Positions 16,473 through 23,768 of a stretch of DNA of 64,000 nucleotides are shown piece by piece. The position numbers and the translations under genes are program-made. Position 1 is the stretch's first letter, and each line of letters starts with the position of its first letter. Under the pieces are notes generated by a model. That model was not told the origin of the DNA. It made no database searches and saw only the letters and a list, made by a program, of their open reading frames with translations. Where the stretch lies: the NCBI GenBank assembly GCA_050945755.1, contig JBMNTN010000003.1:1-64000 (forward strand), written 5' to 3'. This DNA is from JAQVXR01 sp050945755 (GTDB lineage: Bacteria > Bacillota > Dehalobacteriia > Dehalobacteriales > Dehalobacteriaceae).

Positions 16473-16836
16473 CGTTTTTCACCCGCATAATTTCTACCCT
16501 GGCTTCCAGGGTGCCCCCCGGCACAGGGGCTTCCGGTTTATCAATTATTACCTTAACTTTGGGTATTTCATAAAGGCGTAAAAGGGCAACGGCTATCTCT
16601 TGGCCTAAAGCCTCAATTAAGTTGAAACTTTTTCCTTCGACGATTTCTTTTATCTCCCGGTAAATTTGTGCATAATTAATTGTATCCTCTAAATTGTCGG
16701 TAAGGCCGGCCTGAGTTAAATCAGTAAAGATCTCTACGCTGACAATAAACGGCTGTCCCACCGCTTTCTCTGCCGGCAGCACACCATGATAACCATAAAA
16801 TTTCATATCCCGCAGCACAATCTTATCCAATTCCAT
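16435..16836 (-). CDS. folB: dihydroneopterin aldolase
   Basis: Converts dihydroneopterin to 6-hydroxymethyl-dihydropterin and glycolaldehyde. The 133 residues have the FolB pattern GYHGVLPAEKAVGQPF, INYAQIYREI and FNLIEALGQEIA. It starts directly after the folP stop codon with GGAGGT overlapping that stop, and it overlaps folK at its own 3' end. Confidence 0.95.
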   Translation of the reverse strand: MELDKIVLRDMKFYGYHGVLPAEKAVGQPFIVSVEIFTDLTQAGLTDNLEDTINYAQIYREIKEIVEGKSFNLIEALGQEIAVALLRLYEIPKVKVIIDKPEAPVPGGTLEARVEIMRVKNDEFKLGLLKLGQ

Positions 16837-18021
16837 TTACCTCCTGACCATAGCATCGGTCATTTTTACCACTCTCATCATTTCCTTGACATTGTGCACC
16901 CGCACAATGTCAACGCCTTTGGCAATGCCCAAAGCAATAGTCGCCGCTGTTCCTTCTTCCCGTTCCGTGGCCGGAAGGTTCAGGGTTTGACCAATCATCG
17001 ACTTACGGGATGTTCCCAAAAGAACAGGCTTTCCTAAAGATTTTAATTCATCCAAACGCTTCATTACCTCAAGATTTTGGTCCAAATCCTTACCAAAACC
17101 AATTCCCGGGTCAACAATGATTTTTTCAGTCGCCACCCCAGCAGATTCTGCAATCTGAATGCTCTTTCGCAAAAATAAAATCAGTTCCCCCATTAAATCA
17201 TGGTATTCCGTCCCATTTTGGTTATGCATTAATATTACCGGACAGTCATACTCTGCGGCAACTTTGGCAAGTTCCGGCTCCCGCTGAAAACCCCAAATAT
17301 CATTAATAATTGCCGCTCCTGCCTCCAAAGCCCGCCTTCCTACTTCCGCCTTGTAGGTATCAACAGAGATTGGTACATTAATTTGCGGCACCAGCTTTTT
17401 GAGCACCGGAATAATCCGTCTGAGTTCTTCCTCTGCCGCTACCTGGGTAAATCCGGGACGAGTAGATTCACCGCCAATATCAATAATATCTGCGCCTTCC
17501 TCCACCAAACGCCTAGCATGTTCTACTGCCTTGTCTACCTGGTTATACTTACCCCCGTCAGAAAAGGAGTCAGGCGTAACATTGACAATTCCCATCACAT
17601 AAGTCCGTTCCCCCAAGTTTAAGGGACCGTTCACACAGTCTATCTTTTGCTTTTGATCTTTGGTAAGATTTGATATTAGGCTTTCCAATTCATTAGCAAG
17701 CCGGGCAAGTTGAAAAGGCTGACCTTTCAGCTTAGCAATTAGCTTTCGGTATTGATATATAGTCCCCATTAAAAGTACAGATGTTTTGTCTACTTTGTGG
17801 GTAATCGTTTCCCGGTGCACAGCTGCTTCCCCACCTTTAGAAAGCATCTCCTGCTTTAATATGGCAGCGGCCGGGAGGGATAAATTATCCAATTTTACCG
17901 TGATAAAAAGAGCTTTCGGCTGCATATATTTCTGCCCGCCCTCATCCGCTCCAATTTCCTTTAGATACTGTTTGGCTCTTGGCAAACTATCTATCTTGAC
18001 AAGCCTTGGATTAAAACCCAT
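16837..18021 (-). CDS. folP: dihydropteroate synthase with N-terminal extension
   Basis: Condenses p-aminobenzoate with pterin pyrophosphate. The TIM-barrel core begins near residue 133 with MGIVNVTPDSFSDGG; ADIIDIGGESTRPG and the GTSRKSMIG segment follow. The first 130 or so residues are an extension absent from the 270-280-residue Bacillus-type enzyme. Similar long forms are known in clostridia, and the extension's role is unclear. It is the first gene of folP-folB-folK. Confidence 0.95.
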   Translation of the reverse strand: MGFNPRLVKIDSLPRAKQYLKEIGADEGGQKYMQPKALFITVKLDNLSLPAAAILKQEMLSKGGEAAVHRETITHKVDKTSVLLMGTIYQYRKLIAKLKGQPFQLARLANELESLISNLTKDQKQKIDCVNGPLNLGERTYVMGIVNVTPDSFSDGGKYNQVDKAVEHARRLVEEGADIIDIGGESTRPGFTQVAAEEELRRIIPVLKKLVPQINVPISVDTYKAEVGRRALEAGAAIINDIWGFQREPELAKVAAEYDCPVILMHNQNGTEYHDLMGELILFLRKSIQIAESAGVATEKIIVDPGIGFGKDLDQNLEVMKRLDELKSLGKPVLLGTSRKSMIGQTLNLPATEREEGTAATIALGIAKGVDIVRVHNVKEMMRVVKMTDAMVRR

Positions 18022-18068
18022 TCCAATTACCTCTCTATAACAAAATTGAAAATGTCTTAAAAAACAAG

Positions 18069-18578
18069 TTAATAAACCAGGCCATCCTTGGCCTCCATCT
18101 CCGATAATTTATAACATTTATCTCTGACTTTGCACTGAATACAGTTTCGAGAAAGTTTATCCGCTCTGTAAAGAAGCTTTCCTAAGCCAAAGGTGTGCGG
18201 ATCCCGGTGCTTCCGAATTGCTTCTAAAATAAATTCGATCTCCTTTTCGTTAAAACCTGCCTCTTTAAGAATCGGCCCTGCCAAAACCGCGCTTTCCTGT
18301 GCATGATCCAATGCTTTATTTTGATACTGAATCCATCTGCCAACATCATGAAGCAGCCCGGTTGCATAAATAATTTCTTTTGCCTGATTAAAATTCAGCT
18401 CTTCTAATCCGGAAAAATTTTTCTTGCTCTCTAAATATAAAATATAGTATATCCTGGCAACATCTATGGCATGCTCCATTTGGTGACAACAAAACTCCCG
18501 ATGCACTTCCAGTTCTTTATTCAATGTTATATATCTTGCAAAATCGGGATGGGACATTATTGCCCGAACACGTTCCAT
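18069..18578 (-). CDS. HD-domain phosphohydrolase-like protein
   Basis: About 169 residues. HD-type metal ligands appear as HQMEHAIDVARI, the LLHDVGRW motif, and HAQESAVLAGPIL with RKHRDPH further on. HD proteins of this size hydrolyse nucleotides or phosphoesters, but the substrate here is unknown. A C-terminal cluster CIQCKVRDKC resembles a small metal-binding site. ATG 18578 follows GAGGGGGG. It lies upstream of folP with a 47-base gap and could be read into the folate operon. Confidence 0.75.
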   Translation of the reverse strand: MERVRAIMSHPDFARYITLNKELEVHREFCCHQMEHAIDVARIYYILYLESKKNFSGLEELNFNQAKEIIYATGLLHDVGRWIQYQNKALDHAQESAVLAGPILKEAGFNEKEIEFILEAIRKHRDPHTFGLGKLLYRADKLSRNCIQCKVRDKCYKLSEMEAKDGLVY

Positions 18579-18691
18579 GTTGCTTCCCCCCTCTTTGCCC
18601 AATTAATTATATTATAACATCCCCTGTTTAGTAAACGCTAAATGAAACAACTACCCTAGAAAGAACATATTATCAACTCCACCAAAATAAT

Positions 18692-18721
18692 AAAAAAGGG
18701 AAGCCCTTTATTGAACTTCCC
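18692..18721 (-). terminator. terminator of the EIIC-like gene
   Basis: Stem GGGAAG/CTTCCC (18698-18703 with 18716-18721) followed by six T on the minus strand. It lies about 170 bases after the stop codon. That 3' region (18722-18892) holds no ORF I would call, only one copy of the 13-base motif at 18767. Confidence 0.8.
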
Positions 18722-18766
18722 GAGAATTTTACGAACTATCGCTTCTTTATTTATGTTTTCTGATTT

Positions 18767-18779
18767 ACACCTGTCTTTA
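18767..18779 (+). repeat. ACACCTGTCTTTA motif, copy 1
   Basis: A 13-base sequence identical to the complement of 20017-20029. The two copies flank the EIIC-like gene in opposite orientation. A match of this length within 1.3 kb is unlikely by chance, so it may be a second regulator-binding site. Confidence 0.5.
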
Positions 18780-18892
18780 AATAATACTTTGAAACACATT
18801 TCCTCTTGACAGCCAGCCGTTTTAATTAAACCGTTCCGTCATAATTTTATCCTAAGTCCGTAAAAAGGATCGCACTTTAGACAGAGGAAACA

Positions 18893-19900
18893 TTATATAT
18901 CCAGTTTCATATCTCCAAATTTGATCCAGCCTTTCTTCCGCATAAACTCTGAAAAAATTAGCGTTAAGACTGCCGGTAAAATAAAGTGCAATACTGCCAT
19001 TTTAATCATTACGGCGGTGGTAAAACCCATCGCTTCCAGAGTACCAAACTGTCCGACCAAACCGGATGTCCCCATTCCGGCTCCTTCCGGAACATTTGTC
19101 ATTTTCATAATCGTTGTAGCCAGCGGACCCGTAATCGCACTCGCTAATGTAGGCGGTATCCAGATTAGTGGATTCTTGACAATATTGGGCACCTGGAGCA
19201 TTGAAGTCCCCAAGCCCTGGGAAACTAAACCTCCCCAACCGTTTTCCCGAAAACTTGCTACGGCAAAACCAATCATTTGAGCACAACATCCAACTGTCGC
19301 TGCTCCTGCGGCCAGCCCCCCGAGTTTTAACATGATCGCTAATGCCGCACTGGAAATGGGCAGTGTCAGCACCATCCCCATAATAACCGATACCAAAATA
19401 CCCATAGGAATTGGTTGCCTTTCCGTAGCCCACATGATTAATTCACCTAACGAGGTCATCAGACGATCAATATAAGGTCCAATTAAGTAACCCGCTGCAA
19501 CCCCGGCAATAATCGTCACCGCAGGCGTGATAATAATATCAACTTTAGTTTCCTTAGATACGAGCTTCCCAAATTCTGCTCCAAGCACAGCAGCGATAAA
19601 AGCCCCGGCAGGTCCGCCCAATGTTGCCCCGGCCATCCCGGTTACAGTAGAAGAAAAAAGCACCAGGGGAGGAGCTTTTAAACCAAAGGCTACAGCAACA
19701 CCGATAGCGGGTCCCATCATTCCCATAGCCTCTTTACCAAAACCAACTAAAAAATCTAGTCCTGTTCTTTCCCCTATTACTTTTAAAATTAATCCCACAA
19801 TTAAAGAACAAAATAAACCCAATGCCATGGCCCCTAGGGCATCAATAAAATACCTTTGAACGGAAAATTCAATATTTTTTTTGTGCAAAAACTCCTTCAT
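18893..19900 (-). CDS. orphan PTS EIIC-like membrane transporter
   Basis: A 335-residue protein with about nine or ten hydrophobic segments, resembling the PTS EIIC type-2 family that lacks attached A or B domains. Gly-rich stretches MAGATLGGPAGAF and EGAGMGTSGLVGQFGTLEAMG are typical of this family. No EIIA, EIIB or HPr gene lies nearby, so phosphotransfer coupling is not evident. A near-consensus promoter and two inverted repeats precede it, and the next gene upstream is a NiaR-like repressor. A vitamin or nicotinate-related substrate is possible but only inferred. GGGAGGGACA precedes the ATG. Confidence 0.75.
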   Translation of the reverse strand: MKEFLHKKNIEFSVQRYFIDALGAMALGLFCSLIVGLILKVIGERTGLDFLVGFGKEAMGMMGPAIGVAVAFGLKAPPLVLFSSTVTGMAGATLGGPAGAFIAAVLGAEFGKLVSKETKVDIIITPAVTIIAGVAAGYLIGPYIDRLMTSLGELIMWATERQPIPMGILVSVIMGMVLTLPISSAALAIMLKLGGLAAGAATVGCCAQMIGFAVASFRENGWGGLVSQGLGTSMLQVPNIVKNPLIWIPPTLASAITGPLATTIMKMTNVPEGAGMGTSGLVGQFGTLEAMGFTTAVMIKMAVLHFILPAVLTLIFSEFMRKKGWIKFGDMKLDI

Positions 19901-20018
19901 TGTCCCTCCCCCAATCTCTATCCTATCCGTTTTTTTTCATGATTTATTTATAGCGGTTTTTAAATAAATCCCGCTATGGTGGGTAACATCATTATTTAAC
20001 CCGCCTTAGCCCTCGGTA

Positions 20019-20032
20019 AAGACAGGTGTCTT
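20019..20032. promoter_or_regulatory. inverted repeat AAGACA-N2-TGTCTT, candidate NiaR operator
   Basis: A 6-2-6 perfect inverted repeat in the 5' leader of the EIIC-like gene. Its wider context, GGTGTC-TT-GTCACC, also forms a near-palindrome. It shares 13 bases with the motif at 18767. The neighbouring repressor gene is NiaR-like, and GTGTC/GACAC cores are what I recall for NiaR sites, so NiaR binding is plausible. Confidence 0.5.
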
Positions 20033-20051
20033 GTCACCCCTCGGAAAAAAA

Positions 20052-20067
20052 TATGGGTTCACCCATA
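20052..20067. promoter_or_regulatory. inverted repeat TATGGGT-N2-ACCCATA over the start site
   Basis: A perfect 7-2-7 palindrome that begins eight bases after the -10 box on the minus strand, so it covers the expected transcription start of the EIIC-like gene. It is a second, different operator candidate; it could also form a 5' hairpin in the RNA. Confidence 0.5.
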
Positions 20068-20074
20068 CGTTTGA

Positions 20075-20103
20075 ATTATAAACCTGTATTTTCGGCATGT
20101 CAA
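20075..20103 (-). promoter_or_regulatory. consensus sigma-A promoter of the EIIC-like gene
   Basis: TTGACA (20098-20103), 17-base spacer, TATAAT (20075-20080) on the minus strand. Both hexamers are perfect. It gives a leader of about 165 bases. Confidence 0.88.
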
Positions 20104-20123
20104 TTATTTTGAATCTATAACCG

Positions 20124-20642
20124 CTACTTTTCCAACAATATTCCTTCCAATGCCAAATCCCGCTCAATATTCAAAAATACTTCGTCAGATGGAACTTCCA
20201 CACGATGAAGGTGGATACCGGATGTTAAAGCTGATAAAGGCTGCGCCCTGGTTTTTTGAAGATTAACAACAAAATTCCGTACATCACGGCGCGAAGCCAG
20301 CATGAGCATTCCTTTTAACTCACCATACAAGGGATGTTCTACGGAAACATCAATTACCTTCCCCCCGTTATCCACGAAAATATTTAATTCCTTTTCCAAA
20401 TCATCCCATCCGTGTTTACAGGCAATAGTTTTAATTAACTTTCCTCCTGTTAATGTTTGGACTAAGATATATCCTTGGGGAGTTGCCACAATATCCTGCC
20501 CTGAAGCCCGTATTAAGGCAATATCTTGGACAATAACCTGGCGGCTGACGTTAAAACTTTTGGCCAATTCGCCGCCGGTTATCGGGACAGAAGCATCTAA
20601 AAGAATTTCTAAAATCCTATTTCGCCTGTTAGCTCCGTCCAA
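20124..20642 (-). CDS. niaR: NiaR/NadR-type transcriptional repressor (HTH_11 + 3H domain)
   Basis: A 172-residue regulator. The N-terminal winged helix (about 8-55, ITGGELAKSFNVSRQVIVQDIALIRASG) is followed by a 3H domain named for three conserved histidines, visible in CKHGWDDLE, VEHPLYGEL and GIHLHRVEVP. Family members sense nicotinate and repress NAD synthesis or niacin uptake genes. Here it sits between a thioesterase gene and an orphan transporter whose promoter carries candidate operators. TTG start after AGGTGG. Confidence 0.88.
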   Translation of the reverse strand: MDGANRRNRILEILLDASVPITGGELAKSFNVSRQVIVQDIALIRASGQDIVATPQGYILVQTLTGGKLIKTIACKHGWDDLEKELNIFVDNGGKVIDVSVEHPLYGELKGMLMLASRRDVRNFVVNLQKTRAQPLSALTSGIHLHRVEVPSDEVFLNIERDLALEGILLEK

Positions 20643-20652
20643 TTTTTACCAC

Positions 20653-21048
20653 CTAACCTTTTTTGCTCATACTTTTTGCCATAAACTTGTCCACCTGAAC
20701 AACAAACCGCTCGTGCTCACCTTCCCCAATCTTCTCCACCTCGTCAAAAGCCTCTACTTTAAAAACCAGCCTCCTGCTATCAATCTGTACCAACTCTGCC
20801 CTGGCTTTAACAGTCATCCCAATGGGCGTCGCTGCCAAATGCTTAACCCGTAATTCAATTCCTACGGTAGTGAATCCTGACGGCAACAATGTATCTACTG
20901 CGCTTAAGGCTGCATTTTCAATTAAACCAATCATGGCCGGAGTAGCATAAACATCAATACTGCCACTACCGTATTTTTTTGCGGTGTTATCCAATGTTAC
21001 CGTATCCTGAACTTCTCCAATCAGACCAACTTTTAAATTTAAATCCAC
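20653..21048 (-). CDS. hotdog-fold thioesterase (FlK-like)
   Basis: A 131-residue single hotdog domain resembling the fluoroacetyl-CoA thioesterase-like family: YATPAMIGLIENAAL and TTVGIELRVKHLAATPIGM. It probably hydrolyses a small acyl-CoA. It lies ten bases upstream of niaR in the same direction, so the two are probably cotranscribed from the promoter at 21081-21109. GTG start with GGAGGG upstream. The substrate cannot be predicted from sequence. Confidence 0.8.
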   Translation of the reverse strand: MDLNLKVGLIGEVQDTVTLDNTAKKYGSGSIDVYATPAMIGLIENAALSAVDTLLPSGFTTVGIELRVKHLAATPIGMTVKARAELVQIDSRRLVFKVEAFDEVEKIGEGEHERFVVQVDKFMAKSMSKKG

Positions 21049-21080
21049 TATTTAATTCCCTCCTTTTAGTCTTATTTTAT

Positions 21081-21109
21081 ATCATATGTTAATTAATGGT
21101 ATTATGCAA
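21081..21109 (-). promoter_or_regulatory. promoter of the thioesterase-niaR unit
   Basis: TTGCAT (21104-21109), 17-base spacer, TATGAT (21081-21086) on the minus strand, about 35 bases upstream of the thioesterase start. Confidence 0.5.
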
Positions 21110-21290
21110 GAGGGTGGAAACAGTCTCAAAACAAATTTGTCCGGTTTGCTGTTTCGCACTAGGAATAGGATTGGGGCTTGCTTGAACGTATCGAATTTGC
21201 GCCAATCCCCCTCCCCCAAGCCCTTGTCTTAGGGCACAAAACTTAAATACCTTTCCAGATAGTCTGAAACCGCCTTTCGGCGGTTTCATT
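21110..21290 (-). other. structured intergenic stretch between ndk and the thioesterase gene
   Basis: It contains three inverted repeats: a 9-bp stem GAAACCGCC/GGCGGTTTC (21266-21287) that overlaps the ndk stop codon, a GCCC/GGGC hairpin near 21221-21236, and GGATTGG/CCAATCC near 21170-21215. There is no T run behind the strongest stem. A 70-codon open frame crosses it but looks accidental. It may be a small RNA, an unusual terminator or a degenerate repeat. Confidence 0.4.
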
Positions 21291-21735
21291 CGTAAACCCA
21301 AGTATCAATTGTTTTTTCATATTTAAGAACTTCGTGAGGTTGAAAATAAATAGCTATTTCCCGCCGAGCACTTTCCGGTGAATCGGCCCCATGGATAATA
21401 TTTCGACCAATGTCCAGCCCGAAAGCGCCTCGAATTGAACCAGGATCAGCTTCCGCAGGATTGGTTACACCTAGTAGCTTTCTGGCTACGGCTACAGCAT
21501 TATTTCCTTCCCATACCATTACTACAACCGGACCGGAAGTTATATATGCGATCAAACCCTCATAAAACTTCTTGCCAACATGCTCCTTGTAGTGCTCTTC
21601 AGCTGTTGCCCGGTCTATTTTAATAAATTTCATTCCCGCCAATTTTAAGCCTTTTTGTTCAAACCGTCTGATGATCTCACCGATAAAATTACGTTGTACC
21701 CCGTCGGGTTTGATCATAACAAAGGTTTGTTCCAC
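21286..21735 (-). CDS. ndk: nucleoside diphosphate kinase
   Basis: Balances nucleoside triphosphate pools by phosphotransfer through a catalytic histidine. The 149 residues show the N-terminal FVMIKPDGVQR and the active-site segment NIIHGADSPESA with the catalytic His. Its start overlaps the 3' end of ftsH by 47 bases. GTG start with a strong GGAGGG that lies inside the ftsH reading frame. Confidence 0.97.
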   Translation of the reverse strand: MEQTFVMIKPDGVQRNFIGEIIRRFEQKGLKLAGMKFIKIDRATAEEHYKEHVGKKFYEGLIAYITSGPVVVMVWEGNNAVAVARKLLGVTNPAEADPGSIRGAFGLDIGRNIIHGADSPESARREIAIYFQPHEVLKYEKTIDTWVYE

Positions 21736-23659
21736 TTAATTCCCTCCTGATTCCAAAACAAAACTTTACTACCGGATCAATTTCGGGCCTTTCCCCCTGC
21801 ACAAAAGCAGGCTGTTCTTCAATTACTGAATTAGGTCTGTCATGCTGTTTATCATTATCCATACCTTCCATTAACTCGAAAAACTCTTCCGCTTCTAAGG
21901 TCTCTTTTTCCATTAAAGTTTTTGCCACCAAATGCAGCCGATCCATGTTATTTTCCAAAAGTTCTTTAGCCTTATTATACGCCTCATCGATCATCCTGCG
22001 GGCTTCTTTATCTATGGAATACGCTATGGCTTCCGAGTAGTTTCGATCCTGAGAAATATCGCGTCCTAGAAACACCTGTTCTTGTCTTCGTCCAAAAGTA
22101 AGCGGCCCTAACTCCTCAGACATCCCATACTGAGTAATCATTCTTCTGACAAGTTCTGTCGCCCGTTCTAAATCATTCTGTGCTCCCGTACTAATTTCTT
22201 TTAAAACCAATGATTCTGCCATTCGGCCGCCTAAAAGCATGACAATTTGATCCAGCATTTGCGACCTAGTAACATAGTTCCTGTCTTCTTTTGGTAGAAG
22301 CAGAGTATACCCCCCCGCTCTTCCCCGGGGGATAATAGAAACCTTGTGTAAAGGATCGGTATTTGGCAAGAGGTAAGCAATAACTGCATGCCCACCTTCG
22401 TGATAAGCCACCAGTTTTCGTTCATAATCACTGATTACGCGTGACTTTTTCTCCGGACCGGCAATAACACGTTCCACTGCATCTTCCATTTCTTCCATAT
22501 TAATTTCCCTTTTGTTACGACGTGCTGCCAGAAGGGCCGCCTCATTCACTAAATTAGCCAAATCGGCACCGGTAAAGCCCGGGGTCCGACGTGCCAGCAC
22601 CTCCACATCAACGTCATCGCCGAGAGGCTTACCCTTAATATGAACTTTAAGTATATCCTTCCGCCCTAAAATATCCGGAACATTAACCGTTATCTGACGG
22701 TCAAACCGTCCTGGCCGAAGCAGCGCCGGGTCCAAAATATCAGGACGGTTGGTTGCTGCCACCACAATGATCCCTTCATTAGTGGCAAAACCGTCCATTT
22801 CCACAAGTAACTGGTTTAAAGTCTGTTCCCTTTCGTCATGACCACCGCCGAGTCCGGCACCTCTCTGACGGCCAACGGCATCAATTTCATCAATAAAAAC
22901 AATACATGGAGCATTCTTTTTTGCTTGGTCAAAAAGGTCTCTTACCCGCGAGGCACCTACTCCGACAAACATTTCCACAAAATCGGAGCCACTAATGCTG
23001 AAAAATGGGACTCCCGCTTCACCGGCTACCGCTCTTGCCAAAAGAGTTTTCCCTGTCCCCGGCGGTCCAAAAAGCAACACTCCCTTGGGAATTTTTGCAC
23101 CTAACTGGCTAAACTTTCGAGGTTGCTTTAAAAACTCCACTACTTCCTGCAGCTCTTCTTTTACTTCCTCCACACCGGCCACATCGGCAAAGGTAACTTT
23201 CTTCTTTTCATCAGTATGCAATTTTGCCCGGCTCTTACCGAACTGCATAACTCTACTTCCCCCACCTTGGGTTTGTTGCATCATAAAAAAGAACAGTCCT
23301 ACAATTAAGAGCACCGGAAGCAACGTGGAAAGAAGCCCCGCCCACCAAGGCGGACCCGGTTGTTCATCAAAATCCACAGCTACGCCTTTTCCCTCAAGGA
23401 AGCTAAGCAAATCCGGGCTAGGCGGTATCTTAGCGGTAAACTTTTCGCCGTTTTTAAACTCTCCATCTACAAGGTACCGCGTATCGGATGCAGAAATCGT
23501 CGCTTTTTTTACTTGCCCGCTCTCAACCTGCTGAACAAACTCACTGTAATTGAGTTCCTGCACTTGGTTTTCCGTCGGAGCAGCAGTCCACTCGTAAAGA
23601 GAGACTGCAATAAGTACAATGAGTATGTAAATAGCAAGGTTTTTAAATATTCGGTTCAA
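21689..23659 (-). CDS. ftsH: ATP-dependent zinc metalloprotease FtsH
   Basis: Membrane-bound AAA+ protease for quality control of membrane and regulatory proteins. The 656 residues contain an N-terminal helix (about 8-25), a periplasmic domain, a second helix (about 105-125), the AAA module with Walker A GPPGTGKT and Walker B CIVFIDEID, and the zinc-protease motif HEGGH. The last 20 or so residues are cysteine- and arginine-rich and are encoded in the region overlapping ndk, so the tail may be poorly constrained. TTG start. Confidence 0.96.
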   Translation of the reverse strand: MNRIFKNLAIYILIVLIAVSLYEWTAAPTENQVQELNYSEFVQQVESGQVKKATISASDTRYLVDGEFKNGEKFTAKIPPSPDLLSFLEGKGVAVDFDEQPGPPWWAGLLSTLLPVLLIVGLFFFMMQQTQGGGSRVMQFGKSRAKLHTDEKKKVTFADVAGVEEVKEELQEVVEFLKQPRKFSQLGAKIPKGVLLFGPPGTGKTLLARAVAGEAGVPFFSISGSDFVEMFVGVGASRVRDLFDQAKKNAPCIVFIDEIDAVGRQRGAGLGGGHDEREQTLNQLLVEMDGFATNEGIIVVAATNRPDILDPALLRPGRFDRQITVNVPDILGRKDILKVHIKGKPLGDDVDVEVLARRTPGFTGADLANLVNEAALLAARRNKREINMEEMEDAVERVIAGPEKKSRVISDYERKLVAYHEGGHAVIAYLLPNTDPLHKVSIIPRGRAGGYTLLLPKEDRNYVTRSQMLDQIVMLLGGRMAESLVLKEISTGAQNDLERATELVRRMITQYGMSEELGPLTFGRRQEQVFLGRDISQDRNYSEAIAYSIDKEARRMIDEAYNKAKELLENNMDRLHLVAKTLMEKETLEAEEFFELMEGMDNDKQHDRPNSVIEEQPAFVQGERPEIDPVVKFCFGIRRELSGTNLCYDQTRRGTT

Positions 23660-23768
23660 CCGTTACACTCCCTCTCGAAAACAATCACAATGTTAATCCA
23701 ATAATTGGAGATATGTCTAGTATTCATCAATTGTATCATAGTTAAATTCTATTTTCAAACTTTACCCA

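Noticed and set aside
21089..21301. 70-codon open frame on the minus strand between ndk and the thioesterase gene
   Set aside because: It overlaps the ndk stop and a hairpin, has no good ribosome binding site, and its composition (KPPKGGFRLSG, GGGG) looks like translated non-coding repeat sequence.
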